Below, in pieces: positions 59,634 through 64,000 of a stretch of DNA of 64,000 nt (the first letter of the stretch is position 1; the number at the start of each line of letters is the position of its first letter). The position numbers and the translations under genes are program-made. Under the pieces are notes generated by a model that ran no database searches, was not told the origin of the DNA, and saw only the letters and a list, made by a program, of their open reading frames with translations. Location of the stretch: assembly GCA_046049865.1 (NCBI GenBank), contig JBJOQO010000007.1:23209-87208 (forward strand), read 5' to 3'. Source of the stretch: JANPCX01 sp046049865. GTDB taxonomy: Bacteria > Pseudomonadota > Gammaproteobacteria > Burkholderiales > Burkholderiaceae_C.

Positions 59634-62477
59634 ATGGAATTCCTTTTGGTTCAAGGCCACCGCGGCCCTGAAGTGGCCAAGCTGCGACAAGCACTGGCGA
59701 TCCAACTCGGCGCAGACGCCGCGGATTTCGGCGACTTGGCATCCGGTGATGTGCTCGACGACACCGTTCAAGCCGCAGTTCGCCGCTGGCAAGCCGGCGT
59801 GGGGTTGATTGCCGATGGCGTGATGGGGCCGCGCTCCCTGGAGGTGCTCGGGCTGCGGCACCCACCGGCCATGGGATTGCCTTTGAGCCTGGACACCGTG
59901 CGCCAGTTATTCCCGGCCACCAAACCCGCCAACGTGGGCCGCTACCTGCCCTACGTGGCCGCTGCCCTGGGTGCGGTGGGCCTGGTCGATGCCCCCATGA
60001 TTTGCGCCGCCTTGGGAACCATCCGGGCCGAGAGCGAAGGTTTTTTGCCCATTTCCGAATTCCCCTCTCAGTTCAACACCAAGCCCGGCGGTGCGCCGTT
60101 CAGTGCCTACGACGGCCGCGTGCAAAGCCTGGGCAACAGCCAGCCGGGCGACGGCGCGCGGTTCAAGGGTCGTGGTTTTGTGCAACTCACGGGCCGCTTC
60201 AACTACGACAAATACGGGCAAGCCTTGGGTGTCGACTTAACCGTGTACCCCGACTTAGCCAACGCCCCTGAAATTGCGTCCTTGCTGCTCGCCCAATTTT
60301 TGCTCGACAAAGCCGTGGACATGCGCAGCGCCCTCCGAGCAGGTGACCTCGCCAAAGCACGCAAACTCGTCAACGGTGGCTCGCACGGGCTGGACCGTTT
60401 CAAAGACGTGTTCCGCTTGTCCAAAGTGGTGTGGCCACCAGCGCCCGTTGGCAAAAGCAGCGGTAAAAAAGCAGCGGCACCCAAAGCAGCCGCACCCACC
60501 CGCCAACTCAACGCCCGCAAAGACCCCCGCGACCTGCGCGACCGCCCCTACCTGCCGCCGGCCGTGAGTTTGTTGCCCGAGTTCCCACCGCACGAACACA
60601 TCCACCGCTTTTTGCCCGCCTACAGCAAAGCCGGTTTGATACTGGACCAAGGCACGGAGGGCGCTTGCACCGGATTTGGCCTGGCCTGCGTGGTCAACCA
60701 CATGCGCTGGCGCAAGGCCGACTTCCCCAAAACCATGCACTCGGTCAGCCCGCGCATGCTCTACAACTTTGCCCGTCGCTACGACGAATATGCAGGCGAG
60801 GACTACGACGGCTCCAGCTGCCGTGGTGCGCTCAAAGGCCTTTACAACCACGGCGTTTGCCTGGAAGACGACTGGCCTTATGAGGACCCGAGCGCCCAAC
60901 CCAAATACGGCTACGCAGCCCGTGCCACCCAAACCACCTTGGGCGTTTACTTCCGCGTGGACCTCACCTCCATCACCGACCTGCAAGCCGCCATTCAAGA
61001 AGTGGGCGCTGTGTATGTGTCGGCCTTCACGCACGACGGTTGGGGAAAAGTTGGCAGCCGCAGCAAACCGCCCGCCCGCCACGCCGACGTGCCGGTGATC
61101 GCCTTCAACGGAAAACCTTCGGAGGTCGATGGCCACGCCTTCGCCTTGGTGGGCTTCAATACCCAAGGCTTCATCATTCAAAACTCCTGGGGCACCGGCT
61201 GGGGCATGGGCGGATTCGCCGTGCTCACCTATGCCGACTGGTTGGCCAATGCCATGGACGCCTGGGTGGTCACCTTGGGTGTGCCCGGTGTGGTGGTGGG
61301 CCGCGTCAGCAGCGCCGTTGAACGCGCTTCAAAAGCCGGCGGCGGCGCCAACCAAAGCCTGTGGTGGAGTGAGGACCAGGCCTACCAACACAGCCTGGTG
61401 TTTGGCAACGACGGTCGCATGAAACGTTACCTCACTGAAGACGAACTCAGCCGCACCCTCTTGCACCAAGTGGCCGGCCTGCCCGACCAATGGTTCCGCA
61501 CACAAAACAATTCGCCCCGCAAAAAACTCGTCATCTATGCCCATGGTGGGCTCAACGACGAAGCCGCCGCCATCACCCGCGCACGCGCCATGGGCAGGCA
61601 CTTCATCGGCAACGACTGTTATCCGCTGTTTTTGGTTTGGAAAACCGGCATGTTGGAGTCCATCGGCAACATCATCAGCGATGCCTCTCGCGGTGAACCG
61701 CAGCGCGCGGGTTTTGGCGAAGCCATCACCGAGCGCACCGACTTGCTGTTGGAAAAAACCGTGGGCCGAGGCCTGGCGCGCCCCATCTGGAGCGAGATGA
61801 AAGAAAACGCGGAACTCGCCTATGGCTCGGGCCGGGGCGGAGACTTGCTCGTCACTGCCCTGCAAAGGTTGCACGACAGCTGGGGCGACGCACTTGAAAT
61901 TCACCTCATCGGTCACTCGGCCGGGGCCATCATGTTGGGCCATTTGCTCACCAGCCTGGCCACGCGCCAAGTGCTGGGCAACGTGGCCAGCGTGCATTTG
62001 TATGCCCCCGCCTGCACGGTGCAATTCGCCAACCGGCACTACGCCCTTCATGCCGAGGTGATGCAAAAACTGCACATCCACATCTTGTCCGACCGCGTGG
62101 AGCGCGACGACAGCGTGGGCGGCATCTACCGCAAGTCACTGCTCTACTTCGTGTCCAACGCCTTGGAGGTGGATTTGCGCACCCCCATCCTCGGCCTGCA
62201 CAACGTGTTCAACACCAACTACGGTGGCTGGGACGGCACCTCGTCCACCGGCGAGGCGCTGCGCGCTTGGCGCGAAGCCGTCAAAGAAGGCGGCTTGCTG
62301 AAAGACCAACGTTTGAATGTGATCGACACCGACGACGTGCTCACCGCCCTGCCCTCACGCACCGTCAGCGCATCACACGGCGGGTTTGACAACGACATCA
62401 GCGTCATGACACAAACGCTGAAAACCGTTCTGGGTGGGCCGCTGTTGCAGGCGGTGGATGACTTGCGGGGGTTTTAA
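59634..62477 (+). CDS. Multi-enzyme protein: peptidoglycan-binding, GH19-like lysozyme, papain-like protease, alpha/beta hydrolase
   Basis: 947 residues from ATG 59634 (AGGAG 7 bases upstream). No signal peptide. Residues 5-75 form a PG_binding_1-like domain (GHRGPEVAKLRQAL; DGVMGPRSLEVLGL). Residues 105-265 are GH19-like: GTIRAESEGFLPISEF holds the likely catalytic Glu133, and FKGRGFVQLTGRFNYDKYG is the GH19 hallmark. A Lys/Ala/Pro linker follows (270-295). Residues 320-550 are papain-like: DQGTEGACTGFGLA (Cys345), VDGHAFALVGF (His501) and IIQNSWGTGWG (Asn517). Residues 630-945 are alpha/beta-hydrolase-like: YAHGGLND and HLIGHSAGAIMLG (Ser762). The modules suggest an attack on cell wall, protein and ester or amide bonds; export, regulation and target are unknown. 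Confidence 0.88.
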   Translation: MEFLLVQGHRGPEVAKLRQALAIQLGADAADFGDLASGDVLDDTVQAAVRRWQAGVGLIADGVMGPRSLEVLGLRHPPAMGLPLSLDTVRQLFPATKPANVGRYLPYVAAALGAVGLVDAPMICAALGTIRAESEGFLPISEFPSQFNTKPGGAPFSAYDGRVQSLGNSQPGDGARFKGRGFVQLTGRFNYDKYGQALGVDLTVYPDLANAPEIASLLLAQFLLDKAVDMRSALRAGDLAKARKLVNGGSHGLDRFKDVFRLSKVVWPPAPVGKSSGKKAAAPKAAAPTRQLNARKDPRDLRDRPYLPPAVSLLPEFPPHEHIHRFLPAYSKAGLILDQGTEGACTGFGLACVVNHMRWRKADFPKTMHSVSPRMLYNFARRYDEYAGEDYDGSSCRGALKGLYNHGVCLEDDWPYEDPSAQPKYGYAARATQTTLGVYFRVDLTSITDLQAAIQEVGAVYVSAFTHDGWGKVGSRSKPPARHADVPVIAFNGKPSEVDGHAFALVGFNTQGFIIQNSWGTGWGMGGFAVLTYADWLANAMDAWVVTLGVPGVVVGRVSSAVERASKAGGGANQSLWWSEDQAYQHSLVFGNDGRMKRYLTEDELSRTLLHQVAGLPDQWFRTQNNSPRKKLVIYAHGGLNDEAAAITRARAMGRHFIGNDCYPLFLVWKTGMLESIGNIISDASRGEPQRAGFGEAITERTDLLLEKTVGRGLARPIWSEMKENAELAYGSGRGGDLLVTALQRLHDSWGDALEIHLIGHSAGAIMLGHLLTSLATRQVLGNVASVHLYAPACTVQFANRHYALHAEVMQKLHIHILSDRVERDDSVGGIYRKSLLYFVSNALEVDLRTPILGLHNVFNTNYGGWDGTSSTGEALRAWREAVKEGGLLKDQRLNVIDTDDVLTALPSRTVSASHGGFDNDISVMTQTLKTVLGGPLLQAVDDLRGF

Positions 62478-62538
62478 GCGGAACCTAGAATTTCGATTCG
62501 GAGGAGGGGCAAAAGGGTTGAGTGGCGCAGGGGAATCG

Positions 62539-62551
62539 CCCCCCCCCCCCC
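62539..62551. repeat. Run of 13 C
   Basis: An uninterrupted C13 tract flanked by GAATCG and GCGCGGG, in the non-coding stretch 62478-62914. It lies between the end of the four-module gene and the intron-like domain V on the minus strand. Such tracts are slippage-prone in replication and sequencing, and the exact length may be unreliable. Confidence 0.85.
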
Positions 62552-62562
62552 GCGCGGGCCCA

Positions 62563-62596
62563 GAATCGTACGTGAATCTCTCGATTCATACGGCTC
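62563..62596 (-). ncRNA. Group II intron domain V remnant
   Basis: On the minus strand 34 bases read GAGCCGTATGAATCGAGAGA then TTCACGTACGATTC, the length and fold of a bacterial group II intron domain V: lower helix GAGCCGTA/TACGATTC, a bulge, upper AATC/GATT helix and a GAGA tetraloop. The AGC triad is intact, but the partner strand has A where G is usual (ACGATTC for ACGGTTC), so one catalytic-helix pair is lost. No maturase gene is nearby; the other intergenic bases from 62600 to 62850 show no gene and could be decayed intron. Confidence 0.6.
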
Positions 62597-62903
62597 CTAT
62601 TGTCCAGCCTTTGGCTTGCAGTGTTGAAGCCAGCATCTGCTAGCCGACTCCGAGGGGCCCGCCCTCATCTTCATCAAAGTTGCGCACGGCTTGTTCACCT
62701 CCTTTGTGTTTGCGTGCTACGTGGCACACCGAGACCCTGAGGTTCCTGCGCCTTGCCGACAGCACCAAATTGCCGCACCGCCAACGTAACCGCAAGTAAC
62801 CAAGCTGTCGGATTTCGTTACACCGCGCCGAATAGCACGGAAATATTTGGACGATTCAATCGTAAACTATTGATTATTAAAGTTTTTTTCTGACTCACCA
62901 ATG

Positions 62904-62919
62904 TGGCACCGTAATTGCT
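62904..62919 (+). promoter_or_regulatory. Sigma-54 (RpoN) promoter of the PEP-CTERM gene
   Basis: TGGCACCGTAATTGCT matches the -24/-12 consensus TGGCACG-N4-TTGCW at every fixed position but one (C for G at the seventh), with the required 10 bases between the GG (62905-62906) and GC (62917-62918). Start would be near 62930, 40 bases before the ATG. An inverted repeat TCAAT-N8-ATTGA at 62856-62873 is a possible activator site. RpoN promoters of this kind are known for PEP-CTERM genes governed by PrsK/PrsR-type regulators. Confidence 0.75.
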
Positions 62920-62971
62920 TTTCTTGGGTCGGGAAGGAAATCAGTCCTACCGAAACAAGACAAGGGAAATT

Positions 62972-63760
62972 ATGAACTGGAACATCAAAAGCTTTGTAGC
63001 AGCAACTGCTGCCGTGGTGGCTATGTCGTCAGCGAATGCTGGCGTGGTGAAGGTGTGGGGCGAGTCCCCCTTTGGCGTTAGCCTTCAAGGTATCAGCGAT
63101 TTCTATGACGATCTGCCTGTGCACACGTCGAGCGTTGCCAGCGGCCAGTTAGACACCGTCAATTTGACCGGTGTCAACTTGTTGTGGGCAGTGCAGCCCA
63201 GCGATGCTTACACGGTTGCTGAATTGAATGTCATGGCCAACTTTTTGGCGGGTGGTGGTCGCATCGCCTTCATGGGCGAACACGGATCAATCGCGCCGAA
63301 CGAAAATGTTCGCATCAATTCCGCGCTTACGTTTTTGGGTTCGACGATCCAAATTCAAAACACAATTGTTGATGGCGGGTTCCGTACCGCTTCCGTCCTG
63401 GACGGGCAAATTTTGGCCCATCCTTTGACCACCGGTGTCAACACCTACCAATACGCCGCCTTCGCCCCGTTGTTGCTCTCCGGTTCTGCCGAGGCCCTGA
63501 TGCTGGGTGAAGCCCCGAACACGGTGATGATGGCCTACCAAAACATCGGTCCTGGCAGCATTTTCTTGATCACTGACCAGAACGTTTTCGACAATGCGCC
63601 CACCTGGAGCGGCTCGTTCGACAACGCTCGCATGTTTGAGAACCTGCTCAGCGGCAACACCGGTGCACCTCCCGTCAATGGCGTGCCTGAGCCTGCTGGC
63701 GCACTGCTGTTTGGTTTGGCCCTTTTGAGCGTGGCTGCCAGCCGACGCCATCGCGCTTAA
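62972..63760 (+). CDS. PEP-CTERM sorting-domain protein
   Basis: 262 residues from ATG 62972 (AAGGGAA upstream). A signal peptide (SFVAATAAVVAMSSANA) is followed by about 210 residues with a Rossmann-like flavour (LLWAVQPSDAYTVAELNVMA; GGRIAFMGEHGS). The C-terminal sorting signal is VPEPAGALLFGLALLSVAAS followed by RRHR: a VPEP motif, a membrane span and a basic tail. Exosortase would cleave and anchor or release it with exopolysaccharide; no exosortase gene is in the window. The body is not assigned to a family. Confidence 0.9.
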   Translation: MNWNIKSFVAATAAVVAMSSANAGVVKVWGESPFGVSLQGISDFYDDLPVHTSSVASGQLDTVNLTGVNLLWAVQPSDAYTVAELNVMANFLAGGGRIAFMGEHGSIAPNENVRINSALTFLGSTIQIQNTIVDGGFRTASVLDGQILAHPLTTGVNTYQYAAFAPLLLSGSAEALMLGEAPNTVMMAYQNIGPGSIFLITDQNVFDNAPTWSGSFDNARMFENLLSGNTGAPPVNGVPEPAGALLFGLALLSVAASRRHRA

Positions 63761-63783
63761 GCGCTCATCGCGCCCAAATGCTC

Positions 63784-63812
63784 AAGGCACCCTTCGGGGT
63801 GCCTTTTCTTTT
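63784..63812 (+). terminator. Rho-independent terminator of the PEP-CTERM gene
   Basis: AAGGCACCC-TTCG-GGGTGCCTT followed by TTCTTTT, 23 bases after the stop codon; the loop is a stable C(UUCG)G-type tetraloop closed by C-G. Confidence 0.9.
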
Positions 63813-63915
63813 GGGCTCTTCGCGTAATTCAGTGTGATCGAACATTGACGGGTAGCAGATCAAGCCAGCGGTAGAGTGTATGCGTTCGGCGAACCCACCT
63901 TGACCGAATCAACGA

Positions 63916-64000
63916 TCAGGTGTTGACCGGTGCAGTGTTCGGTGCGCTGGAGGTTTCAGGTGGCACCCAGCGGTGCGGCAGAAGTTCTTGAAGCCTGCTG
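63916..64000 (-). mobile_element. Possible IS66-family transposase C-terminal end (partial)
   Basis: The minus strand is open from the window edge to TGA 63916-63918 and reads SRLQELLPHRWVPPETSSAP then NTAPVNT. The LLPHRW ending is like the C-terminus of IS66-type TnpC transposases. Downstream on that strand, GGTGGGTTCGCCGAACGCAT (63873-63900 region) resembles an IS66-type end. Only 27 residues are visible, so this rests on a short match. The 100 bases from 63813 to the element hold nothing else. Confidence 0.4.

Noticed and set aside
1..64000. CRISPR arrays, rRNA operons, integrated prophage or plasmid functions
   Set aside because: No regularly spaced direct repeats, rRNA sequence, phage structural genes or replication/partition genes were seen anywhere in the window.

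Overview
The window reads as chromosomal DNA of a betaproteobacterium, most likely Burkholderiales/Comamonadaceae. The basis is gene order (yebC-purD-hemF-nadD-rsfS-rlmH-maf-rng; xseB-ispA-dxs; ribF next to ileS-lspA), the protein families present, and the PEP-CTERM protein near the right end. No species is claimed. Most of the window is dense housekeeping sequence with short intergenic gaps.

Layout. 1-9.2 kb: the end of a gamma-glutamyltransferase gene, waaA (lipid A-Kdo), a phosphomannomutase/phosphoglucomutase, a succinate-semialdehyde-type dehydrogenase, a degenerate GGDEF protein and two unrecognised envelope proteins. 9.2-19.3 kb: murB, yajQ, a retropepsin-like protease, rsuA, ribF, a MipA-type porin, ileS-lspA and a sensor kinase. 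19.6-24.1 kb: an HD-GYP protein and the isoprenoid operon xseB-ispA-dxs. 24.3-29.4 kb: a Rieske oxygenase behind an attenuator-like leader, an EamA transporter coupled to a mercaptopyruvate sulfurtransferase, a universal stress protein and ppx. 29.4-32.0 kb: the Entner-Doudoroff pair edd-eda behind a promoter whose spacer carries a HexR-like palindrome. 32-40 kb: an OmpA-like protein, a MobA-like nucleotidyltransferase, pdxH, msrA, a very large AsmA-like DUF748 protein, a YdcF-family protein and two tRNA-Lys genes. 40.2-52.6 kb: tcdA with a YeeE/YedE transporter, tolB-pal-cpoB without tolQRA, then the rng-to-yebC cluster, interrupted by an orphan gene. 52.9-58.3 kb: a HerA-like ATPase, DUF1499, a Pro/Tyr-rich secreted protein, glnS and an orphan tail-anchored protein.

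The right end (58.3-64 kb) is the accessory part. An FHA-EAL protein is divergent from a 947-residue protein that combines a peptidoglycan-binding domain, a GH19-like lysozyme/chitinase, a papain-like protease and an alpha/beta hydrolase, with catalytic-site motifs visible in each enzyme module. This is the best candidate for something undescribed. Then come a group II intron domain V remnant, a PEP-CTERM protein gene with a near-perfect sigma-54 promoter, and the edge of what looks like an IS66-type element.

Three kinds of small non-coding repeat are dispersed among the genes: a 240-bp element with inverted ends (two copies about 17.7 kb apart), a 165-172-bp element with 18-20-bp inverted ends (two copies about 49 kb apart), and one pair of inverted 27-bp palindromic units before glnS. 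No CRISPR array, rRNA gene or intact transposase gene was seen. Coordinates, residue numbers and identities were worked out by hand.
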